From Lysobacterales bacterium (GTDB lineage Bacteria; Pseudomonadota; Gammaproteobacteria; Xanthomonadales; SZUA-38), in contig JASJDM010000030.1 of the NCBI GenBank assembly GCA_030065125.1, forward strand, positions 1 to 64,000: a stretch of 64,000 nt of DNA. Direction: 5' to 3'. The translations under genes were made by a program, and so were the position numbers. This document shows positions 25,801 through 36,981 of this stretch, piece after piece (position 1 is the first letter of the stretch; the number at the start of each line of letters is the position of its first letter). The notes under the pieces were generated by a model. It ran no database searches and was not told the DNA's origin. It saw nothing but the letters and a program-made list of their open reading frames with translations.

Positions 25801-28800
25801 CCGGCGCCGAAATCGGCCGGGGCCAGCCGCACCAGGTAATCCTCCTGGGCCACGCCGCCAAACTCGTACTCGCCGTTGACGTCGGTGGTTTCGGTGCGGA
25901 TCAGGTTGTCGATACCCGGGGTGATGATGTTGTCGTTGTTGACGTCCAGCCACAGCTCCACCGTTACGCCCTCGATGCCGGACTCGCCGGTCTCGCGGAC
26001 ACCATTGCCGTTGACGTCATGGAACACCTGGTCTCCGATGGACCCCTGGTCGGATGCCGGTGAGAAGCCGAAGTCCGCGCCGTTGAAATCCTGTCCCGAC
26101 GCCAGGCTGATGGTGCCCGGGGCAGTAGCGGTGGGGTTGAGGCCGGACAGTACGCCGCCGGTGTCGGACAGGCGAACCTGGTAGTCGCCCGGACCCAGGC
26201 CGGTAAAGTCATACTGACCGTTGCCGTCGGTGACAGCGCTGGCGGACACCACGTCATCGGCAGTTCCGAACACGCCGTCAACACCAGGTTCCACGAGGTC
26301 TACGGTGACGCCGCCGATGCCTCCCTCGCCGGCATCCTGGGTGCCGTCGCCATCACTGTCGAGGAACACAGTGTCGCCGATGGAACCCAGCGGGCTCAGA
26401 GGCTGGAATCCCCAGTCCAGCAGCACGTAGGCAGTATCCGACAGGGCGGTAAGCTGGTAGGTCTCCAGGGCGTTGGTGGGGGCGGTGTTGAATCCGGCCG
26501 GCAGCGTGGATACATCCACCGTCACGAAGTAATCATCAGCGGGCAGTCCGGTAAAGGCATAGTTGCCGTTGCCGTCGGTCACCGCGCCGACTTCCAGGTC
26601 GTCACCGGTGCCCAGCTGGCCGTCCGCTCCGGCGCCCACCAGGTTGATGGTGACACCGGCCAGCCCGGCCTCGCCGGGGTCTTCCACGCCGTCGCCGTCG
26701 GCGTCGATCCACACACGGTCACCGATCAGCGCAGTCGCCGTATCAGGCCGGTAGCCGAAATCCACCGTGTCCACGTTATCTCCGGCGCCCAGAGCAATCA
26801 CCGCGCTGGGATCGGTCAGGCCGGTGGTCAGCGAGAGACCCGCCGGAACACTGGCGTCTGCCACGTCCACGAAGTAACGTCCCGCCGGCAGATTCTTGAA
26901 ATCGAAGTTGCCCAGCTGATCGGTCACCGTAGTGTCGAAGAGCAGGTCGTCACCGGTGCCGGCCAGGCCGTCAGGGCCGGCGTCGAACAGCTGCAGGGTA
27001 ACCCCGCCAATACCGGGTTCGCCGGCTTCCTGAACGCCGTCGCCGTCTGCGTCCAGCCAGACAAAGTCACCCAGGCTGGCGCTGCCGCGGAAAGGGGCAT
27101 AGCCAAAATCCAGGTCGGTGATATCGTTTCCGGCGCTGACCGAGACGTTGATGTTGTCCAGACCGCTGGTCAGCCGGTAGTCGCCCAGCACGTTGTCACG
27201 GTCCGTAACCTCAACGCGGAAATCCCCATCCGGCACGTCCGGGAACTGATAGTCGCCATTGGCGTCCGTGATGGCGGTCGCGATGAGCAGGTCGTCGGCG
27301 GTTCCAAGGATGCCGTCGGGTCCGGCCGCATACAGTTCGATGGTGACGCCCGGGAAACCGCCTTCACCGGCGCCGTCATCGACGCCATCCCGGTCCAGAT
27401 CCTCGAACACGTTGCCAGAGATGTCGGCCAGCGCGCTGTTCTGGAATCCGTAGTCCGCGGTGAGAACGCCGCCGTTGCCGCCGCTGAGCACCACGTCGAT
27501 CTGGGCACCGCTGGCGTTGGCCCCGCCCTGGGAGTCACCGGTGGTGAGGACCGCGCCGGCCAGTGCAGGCTGGGCCGGATCCAGCGAGGTGAAGTAGGTG
27601 CCGAATGGCAGGCCGCGGAAGCCGTAGATGCCGCCGCCGTCGGTCTGGGCATTGTTCACCGGGGTATCGACCGTGCTGTCGAAGACGAAGTCGCCGTTGT
27701 CGCGGAACAGGCTGACATCGACGCCGGGAATCAGCGACTCACCGGGGTCGCGCACGCCGTTGCCGTTGGCGTCGGAGAACACCTCGTCGCCGATCAGGCC
27801 GGGCTGGTTGAAGCCAAAGCTGTCGTTGTCCACGTCAAAGCCGGCCACGGTGACGCTGGTGACCCGGTTACGGGCGGCGGTGGTGGTGCCGCCGCGGCCG
27901 GACAGGTTGCCCAGCAGGTCGCTCAGCACGATCTGGTAGTCGCCGTCGGGCACGCCGCTGAACGTGATGTTGCCGTCCGGGTCGGTCACGGTGGTGGCCA
28001 CCACGTTGCCGGAGCTGTCCACCAGGTTCACGGTAATCCCGGCAATGCCCTCCTCGGTGGACTCGCGCAGGCCGTTGCCGTCGGGGTCGAACCAGATACT
28101 GTCGGTGATTGTGGCCAGGAAAGGGTTGTTATAACCGAAGTCCACCTCGGTGAGGGTGTCGCCAGCATTGACGGTAAACGGCAAGCTCAGGTTGCCACCG
28201 GTGGTGGAGCTGTATCCCGCCAGGGCGCCGCCGGTGTCGGTGACCGCCACGGTATAGGTGCCAGGCGGAACGCCGGTGAACAGGTAGCTGCCGTCCGGGC
28301 CTGTAGTGGTGGTCGCTATCACCGCACCGGTATCGGCATTGCGCAGTTCCAGGGTGACGCCGGCAATGCCGGGTTCGCCCGGATCCTGGATGCCGTCCCC
28401 ATCGGCATCCGAGAACACCTGGTCTCCAACCACCGCAGTACCCGCCTGGGGCACGTAGCCGAAGTCGGCGTTCAGGAACTGCTCGGTGCCGGTGACCAGG
28501 AAAGGTCCAGCCGGGTTGCTGCTGGCAGGACCAGCCTGCAGCCCAGCGGGCAAGGTGGAGACGCCCACCCGGGTCTGGTAGCTGCCCGTGGGAAGGTTGG
28601 CGAACAGGTAGCCGCCGTTGAGGTCGGTCTGCTGGCTGTCCAGCACCACGTCATCGCCGTTGCCGAAGATGCCGTCCGGGCCCGGCCCCACCAGTTCCAC
28701 GGTAACGTTGGGCAGGCCGGCCTCACCCAGGTCGAAAATGCCGTCGCCGTCGGCGTCGAGCCAGACGCTGTCTCCGATCTGGCCGCCGAAGGGCCGCACC

Positions 28801-31800
28801 GGATCCAGCACCTCGGCCACCGTGGGCACGCTCTGGTCGGAGTCGGCTGAGGCCAGGTTGCGGATGGCCAGGATGTTGGAATCCAGCGGGTCGTTGACCT
28901 GGACATCGAAGGTAACGGTCATCGTCTGGCCGGGATCCAGCACCAGGTTGTCCAGGGTGGTGACCAGGTTGGCCGGGTCACCGTCATCCAGTTCGTTGGT
29001 GCCGACGCCATCGTTGTCCAGGGTGACGGGGCCGGTCGTGGCGCCCTCTATCCGTACGTTGTCAATGCTGACGCTTTCTGTGCCGCGGAATCCGGCCGCG
29101 CGGAAGCGGACCAGGGTGGAGGAGGTCAGGAATGCCGCGGGTATGGGTACGGTAATGGTGCCGTTGTTGTTATCCGGGTCACCGCCCACCGGCAGGGTAC
29201 CGCCAGGCGTGGTATCCAGCTCCACGTAGCTGCTGCCGCCATCGTTGGAGACGTCCACCCACAGGCAGTCGTCCACGTTGCCGAAGTCCTCGCCGTTCGT
29301 GCCGGGGGTGCAGGCCTCGGTGTTACCGTCAAAGTCAAAGTCGAAGGTCACCGTGGCGCTGTCCAGCCCGGCCAGGTTCACCTCGCGAATCAGGGCGTCG
29401 AAGTCCTCAATGCCGTCATCCGAATCCGGCCGGTCGAAGTTGAGCTCGCCGCCAGCGATAAAGACGTCACCCGCGGTTGGGCCGTTGGTGGTCACAGTAA
29501 ACGGTGGCCCACCATTGCGCTCTTCCTCGGTCCAGCTGTCACCCCCGAGCCCCCCGGGGCTCCCGGCTCCCCAGGTGGAGGCGCACAACGGTTGCGAGCC
29601 GTTGTTGGTGTTGCCGTAGGACTGGGTGGTGAAGTCGTCGCAGTACTCCACCGCCACCGAGCGGAAGCCTTCCACCACCGTGGAGTTCGCTATGTAGCTG
29701 GTGCCCAGGGGCAGGGGGTCCAGGATCCGGATGCCGGTATGGCGGACGATGTCGTTGTTGGTCAGGGTCAGCGTGTAGGTAATGGTCTCGCCCGGGGTAA
29801 CCTCGGCGTTGGCGCTGGAAGTCTTGACCAGGCTGAGTGGACCCATGACCACGGGAACGGCGGCGGTATCGGAGACAATGAAGTCTTCGCCATCGCCGGT
29901 GGTGCCACTGACCTCGGCGACGTTGATGACGCTGCCGGGGAAATCACTGGCCTGGACGGTGTAGCTGGCGTTGATGGTGACCGTTTCGCCGGGCGCCAGC
30001 AGCCGATTGCCGCTGGCATCGGTTTCGCTCCCGAGTTCGAACAGGCTGAGCGCATCCTCTGCCCTCACAGTGTCACAGTAGACCGCAGCCTTGTAATACT
30101 TGCCCTGCCAGTCCTGGGTGGTATCCGTGGGCAGGACAGCCGTGCTGAGCTGATTGCCGAAGCCGAACCGGTAGTTGGTGCTCCAGTCGCTGAAGCCTCC
30201 AGTCGCACCGAGGCTGGCGGTGTCCACCGCGATGCCATCCTGGTACAGGGTGACGGCACCGGATTCTTCCACCACGGCCAGCAGGTGAGTCAGGTCGGTG
30301 GAAACCGAGGCGGCGCCGGTGGTCAGGGTTCCCGTGGTGCCGCCGGTGGTGCTGATCTCGAAGCCAAACTGGTCGTTATCCTGGTAAAGGCTGAAAAACA
30401 CATCATTATTGCCGCCATCGGACAGGGTCATGATTCGCGCCGGTCCGCTCTGGAAGGCGCCCGGTGCCTGGACCCAGGCCTCCACGGCCAGCCTGCCTTC
30501 GGCCTGGCACTCGCCGGCGATCTTGGCGGTCGATGAGCTGTCGCCTGAGATCCGGGTAGCCGCGCCGCTGATGTCAATACGCTCGGGATCCAGTTCGTAA
30601 GTCACCGGTGAGGGATCTTCGATGGTGAGATCCTGGGCGGTCAGGAAACCGGACCGGTCGCGAATAACCAACGGATCCGGGCCCTGGCTGAAATCGTACA
30701 GCGCCACCGCATCCGGGAACTGGTCGGGGAAGCTGAACATTCCGATCTTGTCGTCTACCAGCTGGTTCAGGATCACCGGCTCGGGGGAAATGTTGGTGAC
30801 GTCGTAGGTGTAGTTGATCACACCGCCCACGGGGGCCTCGGTGACGTCGGGCGTTTTGACCACCGACAGCGGCAGCACGCTGAACGTGGTTTCGGTGGTG
30901 GTGGTGTTATAGCTGCCCACCTCCCAGCTGTCGGTGTAATCGGCCCGCACCGTGTTGGTGAACGGGAAGCTGGCCAGCGGATCGATGGTCACCGATAGCT
31001 GCACGCTGCCGGACTCGCCCGCCAGCACCGTCTGGTCGATATTGAAGGTCACCACGCCGCCGGTTTCCGAGCAGGTGCCGGTGTATGGCGCGTCGATCTG
31101 GCAGGACACGTAGTTCAGGTCCGCCGGCAGGGTGTCGGTGAGGACCAGGTTGCGTGCGGCGCCCGGCTTCAGGTCATCGTCCGAGATGTTTTCGAAGGAA
31201 ATGCTGTAGGTTAGCGGATCGCCGGGAGCGGCGGCCACGACCTGGTCATCCTTGATCAGCTCGATCACCGGAATCGGTGGGATCTGGTTGAACTGCGGCA
31301 CGTCCTCCTGGCCGTCCTGGGCCAGCTGGTTGTTGGAGCTCAGGCAGGACACGATGGCCCACCACCCGGCATCGGGGTTGTCGATGATGTCGCCGTCCCG
31401 GGTGGTCTGGGTGCCGTTATTGTTCCAGGTGGTGCCTCCGGACACGGTACCGGCGATGCCGCCGATCAGGCCGTTGGGGTCCACCGGACTCAGCGGCGGG
31501 TAGTAGGTCACCCGGGTGTTGCCGTCCATGTCGAAGTTGTTGAACATGATGGATGGCTCACCCTCAGGGACAAACTCATACAGGGTGTTGCACTGAACGC
31601 CGCCGGTATCCTGCTGGAACGAGTACTGGTACAGGCCCACCAGCAGCTCATCGTCGGATCCGGGGACCAGGTCGGGATCGTCCCAGTTGGCCGGGAACGG
31701 ATTATTGGGGTCGGCGTCATTATCCAGGCCCACCCGCAGGCGCCAGGAGTTCTGGTCGTCCTGGCGGGATTCCGATCGCAACACGTACTCGCCACACTGC

Positions 31801-32297
31801 ACCGGAGCGGGCAGGGTGAAAGCACGCACCCACTGCTCCGGGGTCGACAGCACCGGAAAGTCCAGGCTGGAGATTGATCCCGCGGCACCCGGGGCAGGTG
31901 TTGCCGGGCTGACCACCGCGGTGCCTGCGTCGTAAAGCTCAAAGGTGGTCGTGCCGCGGCCCGAGCCGTTGGGTTCATCCAGCGGCAGGTTGTTGGTGTT
32001 CATCTCCGGGCTGAAGATGTCGATATGCAGGTCTTCCGAGGCTGGCCAGCTGCAGGGCACGTAGATGCCCACGTAGTGGAAGCCGCCGCCAACGCCGTTG
32101 GCCGAGGAGGTATACCAGTCGCCCAGGCCGATGGCTGCGTCCGACGAGTTGGTCTGGATAAAGAACGGGTCGCCGGGTGGAGGAATCTCCACGGCACGGG
32201 CAGACACCGCCCAACCCACCAGGGCGGACAGCGCGAGACACGACGCAATGTTATGCAGGCGTCTGATGATTGAAGACTTCCTTGAACTCAAGTCCAT
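22803..32297 (-). CDS. Giant exported SdrD-repeat/DUF11 protein with C-terminal gingipain-type (C25) peptidase
   Basis: A ~3164-residue secreted protein, the largest gene here. A signal peptide covers residues ~1-35 ('LALSALVGWAVSARA'). Next come three DUF11 domains (~345-470, 480-520, 815-870), a LamG-like segment (~530-740) and ten SdrD_B-type repeats (~1170-2330) recognised by headers such as 'GDxVWxDADGDGxxDxGE' with calcium-binding Asp/Asn. A ~480-residue linker leads to a C25 peptidase domain (~2805-3164). Its catalytic dyad is visible: His ~3034 in 'YFGHSGF' and Cys ~3069 in 'QWGCWN', 35 residues apart as in gingipains; 'LVGGDSYDY' and 'VAIGRFPV' are also typical. A TTG start at 32315 is possible; I prefer the ATG at 32297. 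It probably acts at the cell surface; no sorting tail is seen. Confidence 0.9.
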   Translation of the reverse strand: MDLSSRKSSIIRRLHNIASCLALSALVGWAVSARAVEIPPPGDPFFIQTNSSDAAIGLGDWYTSSANGVGGGFHYVGIYVPCSWPASEDLHIDIFSPEMNTNNLPLDEPNGSGRGTTTFELYDAGTAVVSPATPAPGAAGSISSLDFPVLSTPEQWVRAFTLPAPVQCGEYVLRSESRQDDQNSWRLRVGLDNDADPNNPFPANWDDPDLVPGSDDELLVGLYQYSFQQDTGGVQCNTLYEFVPEGEPSIMFNNFDMDGNTRVTYYPPLSPVDPNGLIGGIAGTVSGGTTWNNNGTQTTRDGDIIDNPDAGWWAIVSCLSSNNQLAQDGQEDVPQFNQIPPIPVIELIKDDQVVAAAPGDPLTYSISFENISDDDLKPGAARNLVLTDTLPADLNYVSCQIDAPYTGTCSETGGVVTFNIDQTVLAGESGSVQLSVTIDPLASFPFTNTVRADYTDSWEVGSYNTTTTETTFSVLPLSVVKTPDVTEAPVGGVINYTYDVTNISPEPVILNQLVDDKIGMFSFPDQFPDAVALYDFSQGPDPLVIRDRSGFLTAQDLTIEDPSPVTYELDPERIDISGAATRISGDSSSTAKIAGECQAEGRLAVEAWVQAPGAFQSGPARIMTLSDGGNNDVFFSLYQDNDQFGFEISTTGGTTGTLTTGAASVSTDLTHLLAVVEESGAVTLYQDGIAVDTASLGATGGFSDWSTNYRFGFGNQLSTAVLPTDTTQDWQGKYYKAAVYCDTVRAEDALSLFELGSETDASGNRLLAPGETVTINASYTVQASDFPGSVINVAEVSGTTGDGEDFIVSDTAAVPVVMGPLSLVKTSSANAEVTPGETITYTLTLTNNDIVRHTGIRILDPLPLGTSYIANSTVVEGFRSVAVEYCDDFTTQSYGNTNNGSQPLCASTWGAGSPGGLGGDSWTEEERNGGPPFTVTTNGPTAGDVFIAGGELNFDRPDSDDGIEDFDALIREVNLAGLDSATVTFDFDFDGNTEACTPGTNGEDFGNVDDCLWVDVSNDGGSSYVELDTTPGGTLPVGGDPDNNNGTITVPIPAAFLTSSTLVRFRAAGFRGTESVSIDNVRIEGATTGPVTLDNDGVGTNELDDGDPANLVTTLDNLVLDPGQTMTVTFDVQVNDPLDSNILAIRNLASADSDQSVPTVAEVLDPVRPFGGQIGDSVWLDADGDGIFDLGEAGLPNVTVELVGPGPDGIFGNGDDVVLDSQQTDLNGGYLFANLPTGSYQTRVGVSTLPAGLQAGPASSNPAGPFLVTGTEQFLNADFGYVPQAGTAVVGDQVFSDADGDGIQDPGEPGIAGVTLELRNADTGAVIATTTTGPDGSYLFTGVPPGTYTVAVTDTGGALAGYSSTTGGNLSLPFTVNAGDTLTEVDFGYNNPFLATITDSIWFDPDGNGLRESTEEGIAGITVNLVDSSGNVVATTVTDPDGNITFSGVPDGDYQIVLSDLLGNLSGRGGTTTAARNRVTSVTVAGFDVDNDSFGFNQPGLIGDEVFSDANGNGVRDPGESLIPGVDVSLFRDNGDFVFDSTVDTPVNNAQTDGGGIYGFRGLPFGTYFTSLDPAQPALAGAVLTTGDSQGGANASGAQIDVVLSGGNGGVLTADYGFQNSALADISGNVFEDLDRDGVDDGAGEGGFPGVTIELYAAGPDGILGTADDLLIATAITDANGDYQFPDVPDGDFRVEVTDRDNVLGDYRLTSGLDNINVSVSAGNDITDLDFGYAPFRGSASLGDFVWLDADGDGVQEAGEPGIGGVTLQLFDAGPDGLAGTGDDLLFDTTVTDQLGNFDFKNLPAGRYFVDVADASVPAGLSLTTGLTDPSAVIALGAGDNVDTVDFGYRPDTATALIGDRVWIDADGDGVEDPGEAGLAGVTINLVGAGADGQLGTGDDLEVGAVTDGNGNYAFTGLPADDYFVTVDVSTLPAGFNTAPTNALETYQLTALSDTAYVLLDWGFQPLSPLGSIGDTVFLDSDGDGTQDAGEGGIGGVTVDLVEPGVDGVFGTADDVVSASAVTDGNGQYDFTGLGPGDYQVRLSDTGGVLSGLNPTATAPGTISLASGQDFNGADFGFSPASDQGSIGDQVFHDVNGNGVRETGESGIEGVTVELWLDVNNDNIITPGIDNLIRTETTDVNGEYEFGGVAQEDYLVRLAPADFGAGSVLEGTVPTAGTPGLNDNAQPSPLPLSITPANQNPLYADFGVTAPAAISLAGTVFEDISNDGVDNPGEPDVGGVAVVLYRDLDGDGLLDPDDPVFGMTVTDAGGDYLFDNLPPGDYILGTDATGSRLEGYFQTTQALTLGVQPAGSSVAGTAVTELDFGFYNGGVTTTPVTLAYFRAEVSGGGLSLRWGTATETGNVGFFIYGADGTGMRRLHSLVPSRVVDSTEWQQYSLELPGILNDQLWLSDIDIKGNETLHGPFELGRLYGDDRPPATIDWSSIRDSLERTQLEEVPLGLPGSADAVNLSVNQRGVVRVSYEQLESAGLPVNGASVDQLAVTLAGKPIPLRLSGNSFGPGEFIEFIGQPRDSLYSSDNVYRVLLDPGMAARMDTLESLATTPDAEASQTRSLVMDHNRQYSFASPNGDPWFLEDLFSFGGPDQAEFALDLSDRSSGGATLTVELWGVTDLAENPDHHVEVLVNGTQVAELFLDGLTPATIEASVAEGLLLDGDNTVTVRLPGDTGALFDLVNVESVALSYTTDLTIDGAGELDVNTAGDWRAEAPTPSPDTLFRATFEDLPDASFVVSGLTSSDVVAYAITETGPVWLPDATTSPDGAGYDLQVPGGLDARSYVISQADALVPVQPTPVVFDQSLDTESADYLVITHPAFTNGLSPLVDHHTRNGLSVKVVNVNDLYQRYGHGMVDPLAIKRYITVAAGHLGARFVLLVGGDSYDYQDYLGLGSLSFIPSVYGQVHEVVRYAPLDAVLADYTGDMVPDVAIGRFPVRTLQELDWMISKTLQYATKEYDLTAVFAADKAEPLTPFSAISDDIATELLQGWEITSAYLDEITPAQAQQQILSGIEAGAALTNYFGHSGFTEWGRTDRLLTSNDIDTLSNAGLPTVVNQWGCWNTYYVSPQADTLSHRFLVGGDYGAAAVLGPVSLTRLSSEQLLSNLSLPLVLTPGVTLGEAILQAKQTMAAAHPGREDVILGYALLGDPALVIQP

Positions 32298-32322
32298 ATT
32301 ATTATCGGCCGGCAACGCATTA

Positions 32323-32328
32323 ATTATA
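32323..32328 (-). promoter_or_regulatory. TATAAT -10-like element upstream of the giant gene
   Basis: On the minus strand a perfect TATAAT lies 25 bp upstream of the ATG at 32297, in a short AT-rich patch that stands out from the GC-rich surroundings. No good -35 hexamer is seen at 16-18 bp. If this is the promoter, the leader would be only ~18-20 nt and carries no clear Shine-Dalgarno sequence. Confidence 0.35.
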
Positions 32329-32429
32329 GGGGGATTTGCCTCTGGGACGCATTCCGGGCGATAAACAACTGTGAATTCTTGATGGCCGGTCGATGGATGG
32401 ATTTTCCGGCCTGGGCGGATCTTTCCAGC

Positions 32430-32912
32430 TTATGGCTCAACACCATGCCGGCGGACACTCTGCTCCACGGCCTCCCAGGTCGCCAGAATGGGTTCAGTGG
32501 CAGCTTCGAACGCTTGGCTGTGTTGGCCACCCATTTTCTCGATCGCCGCCCAGATCTGGTGCAATTCCCCGCGCATGGAGTCGAATTCCCTGAAGAAGCG
32601 GACGCTGTCGGCCCAGGCATCCCGATGCTGGCGGAAAGCCTGGGTGAAATCGTCCGGACAATGGCTGAAGTCCAGCTGATCCAGCGCGTCTACATACTGG
32701 CGAATGCTGTCTGCCAGACTGACCGTCCTCGAGGCCTGGTTGCGCGTTGCGCCCAGTTTCCGGTCAAGGGAGAGGATGGCCCGGATGGCTTCGGCATGCG
32801 CGGAATCCTGGTCCGCAACCACCGGATTGTGCGCCAGCGCTATCCCCGCACCGCACCAGGCGGAAACAGAAACCGCCAGGGCAAGGGCAGGCAGGAGTCG
32901 GGAGTAGTCCAT
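32430..32912 (-). CDS. Small exported helical protein, unknown function
   Basis: A 160-residue protein with a signal peptide (cleavage near 'GIALA', residue ~27). The rest is almost entirely helical, with 'AEAIRAILSLDRKLGATRNQ' and 'DDFTQAFRQHRDAWADSVRFF' segments and a single Cys ('SHCPDDF'), suggesting a four-helix periplasmic bundle. The absence of a CxxCH motif argues against a cytochrome c'. I do not recognise the family. It lies 132 bp upstream of the giant surface protein in the same direction, so the two might be expressed together, although a -10-like element separates them. Confidence 0.6.
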   Translation of the reverse strand: MDYSRLLPALALAVSVSAWCGAGIALAHNPVVADQDSAHAEAIRAILSLDRKLGATRNQASRTVSLADSIRQYVDALDQLDFSHCPDDFTQAFRQHRDAWADSVRFFREFDSMRGELHQIWAAIEKMGGQHSQAFEAATEPILATWEAVEQSVRRHGVEP

Positions 32913-32989
32913 GAGCCCGATTATAAGCGCACGGCAATCGGCACAGCTGATGATCTACGATGCCAGGGCGTGGCTCGCTGATTCGCCCT

Positions 32990-33343
32990 TCAGGATTTCA
33001 GCCATCGCCGGGCCTCCTCGCGGTCATAGAAGATCCTGTACTCAGGGGCATCCCTGCCGGAGGATTCGCGGTAGGACCTAAACATGTTGCCCATGCCGAA
33101 GCCGACCTTGTCCGAATTGACCAGGGCCACCCGCGATCCCGGTTTGGGCTTCAGGGTGGGTGGTTTCCGCGCAACCTTTTTGACCTGATCCGACGTCACG
33201 TCCCAGGCAACCCTGAATTCATAGAGACGCAGGTGGCTGGTCAACTGCTTGAGCATCCTGAGAAATTCCTCGGCCGGAAACGGCTCAAACACTGTCACCT
33301 CGTCGATGCCATCGATGTGTTCAATGATGTATTTCGGTGACAT
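32990..33343 (-). CDS. SpoIIAA/STAS-like protein, unknown function
   Basis: A ~117-residue cytoplasmic protein starting at the ATG at 33343; the open frame extends 44 codons further upstream, but that part is Arg-rich and unlike a protein. The pattern 'MSPKYIIEHIDGIDEVTVFEPFPAEEFLRML', then 'RVAWDVTSDQV', 'RVALVNSDKVGFGM' and a final 'YRIFYDREEARRWL', resembles SpoIIAA-like/STAS-type folds that read as alternating strand and helix and end with '...F.d...A..WL'. Such proteins often act as small regulatory adaptors or lipid-interacting domains; the role here is unknown. It lies 77 bp upstream of the small exported helical protein, same strand. Confidence 0.6.
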   Translation of the reverse strand: MSPKYIIEHIDGIDEVTVFEPFPAEEFLRMLKQLTSHLRLYEFRVAWDVTSDQVKKVARKPPTLKPKPGSRVALVNSDKVGFGMGNMFRSYRESSGRDAPEYRIFYDREEARRWLKS

Positions 33344-33485
33344 GTCTCTGGTGTGGATGGATGATCGTTTTCGCCGAAGACCGATTATTATTGTTACCCC
33401 GTAGCGGGTGAAAAGCACGTGTCGGGCAAGCCTGCGAGAGGCCCGGGGGTGCGAGTCAGGGGTGAAAACCGGCACGCCGCGGCCG

Positions 33486-33522
33486 ATCGATTTTCTCTAT
33501 CGTGACGATTCAATTTATTCAT
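33486..33522 (+). promoter_or_regulatory. OxyR-like operator upstream of katG
   Basis: The segment ATCGATTTTCTCTAT (33486-33500), a 7-nt spacer, and ATTCAATTTATTCAT (33508-33522) follow the OxyR layout of two ATAG-Nt-nnn-an-CTAT boxes separated by seven bases. The first box matches well (including a perfect CTAT); the second is degenerate. It ends 104 bp before the katG ATG and touches a -35-like TTCACA (33524-33529) followed 16 bp later by TAAGGT. OxyR activation of katG is well established in gammaproteobacteria; the site itself is my reading. Confidence 0.4.
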
Positions 33523-33569
33523 TTCACAGCCCGCGTCGCCTCCGCTAAGGTTTGTGTCACTCCCGCTGA

Positions 33570-35855
<2,286 letters not shown>

Positions 35856-35881
35856 TCGCCAAAGCCCCAGGGCAGAACCCA

Positions 35882-35917
35882 AACGGCGGCGTGGATGTCA
35901 CGCCGCCGTTTCTTTTT
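35882..35917 (+). terminator. Rho-independent terminator after katG
   Basis: AACGGCGGCGT (35882-35892) pairs perfectly with ACGCCGCCGTT (35900-35910) around a 7-nt loop, followed by TCTTTTT. It starts 27 bp after the katG stop and faces the end of the convergent cytochrome gene. Confidence 0.92.
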
Positions 35918-35942
35918 GCAGCAGGCTGTTCGGTTGACGGGA

Positions 35943-36881
35943 TCAGTTAAAGTCTGGGTTCTTCCAACCGAGGGGTGCCCGTAGCTCTTCAGCCGGCTGC
36001 AGTCGGGATACGTAGTCCATCAGCGCGCTGACGTCGCGCTCGTCGAAGCCCTGAATCCGGGATACCATTTTGGCGTTGGCGTTGCCGCGTTTTCCATCCC
36101 GGATCCACTCGAACTGGCGCACCAGGTAGCGGAAATGCTGGGCCTGGATGCGGGGCATCAGTTCTTCATTGCCGCCTTCGCCCGTGGCGCCATGGCAGCT
36201 CGCGCAGTACTCGGTGTACAGCGACTCTCCGTGCTGGAGGTTGTCGCCCGGGCCCTTGCCGTTGTCGACGCTGATCTCCAGGCTCTCGATGTAGGCGGCT
36301 ACGTCAGCCATGGCCTGGGCGCCGCCAATGTTTTCCGAGGCGGCGTAGGGAATCATGACCACGGATTCGCGGTGGCCGGCCCGGATGTCAGCCAGCTGAC
36401 GGATGATGACTTTTCGGTGCTGGCCGGCGATCTGGGGCACGCTGCCGGTCTTGCGGCCCCAGCCCTCAGCATTGTGGCAGGCCGCGCATTCACGGTAGAT
36501 CTCCAGGCCGCTGGTGGCGTCCGGCGTCAGCGTCATGGCCTTTTTGTATTCCCTGTCCGCCTTGGATTTCAGCTGCCCCTGAGAAACCTGCACGATCTCC
36601 TCGGCGCTCATATCGTCGGGTATTTCCAGCGCGTCAAAGCAGAACTTCAGGGCGCGGCGGGCTCGGGTCTCCATGCCCATGTGATAGAGCTTGACGGCGT
36701 AGCCCTGCTGTTGACGGCAGGAGTCCAGGGTATTGGGCAGGGCCCGACCAGGGTTGGTGCGCAGGGCTTCTTCGACCCGTTCAAGTTCGTCCTCGAAACT
36801 GCGTTCCTCTTCGGCATTGACCACGGCGCAGACGGACAGCAGCACCAGAATGGTGATGGATGACCTGAGGATTGAACCCAT
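35943..36881 (-). CDS. Periplasmic dihaem cytochrome c (c4-like)
   Basis: A 312-residue protein with a signal peptide (residues ~1-23, 'LLSVCAVVNA'). After an N-terminal helical region (~25-125) rich in Arg, Glu and Cys, two c-type cytochrome modules follow, each with a haem-attachment motif: 'CAACH' and 'CASCH'. Typical axial-Met segments ('SVVMIPYA', 'NAKMVSRI') follow each haem. The two-module layout with 'G..IY...CAACH' resembles cytochrome c4 electron carriers feeding a terminal oxidase. The additional N-terminal ~100 residues are not part of that family and are unexplained. I chose the Met at 36881; 62 upstream codons are proline-rich and unlikely. It lies 100 bp downstream of purT, same strand. 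Confidence 0.85.
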   Translation of the reverse strand: MGSILRSSITILVLLSVCAVVNAEEERSFEDELERVEEALRTNPGRALPNTLDSCRQQQGYAVKLYHMGMETRARRALKFCFDALEIPDDMSAEEIVQVSQGQLKSKADREYKKAMTLTPDATSGLEIYRECAACHNAEGWGRKTGSVPQIAGQHRKVIIRQLADIRAGHRESVVMIPYAASENIGGAQAMADVAAYIESLEISVDNGKGPGDNLQHGESLYTEYCASCHGATGEGGNEELMPRIQAQHFRYLVRQFEWIRDGKRGNANAKMVSRIQGFDERDVSALMDYVSRLQPAEELRAPLGWKNPDFN

Positions 36882-36981
36882 CGCTGTTCCCTCTACCGCC
36901 TTGTTTTTACTGATCTTACGCCGATTGGACGGACCCGGGCGATAAGGAGATACCACCAGTGGCTGCGGTATCCCGGGATGA

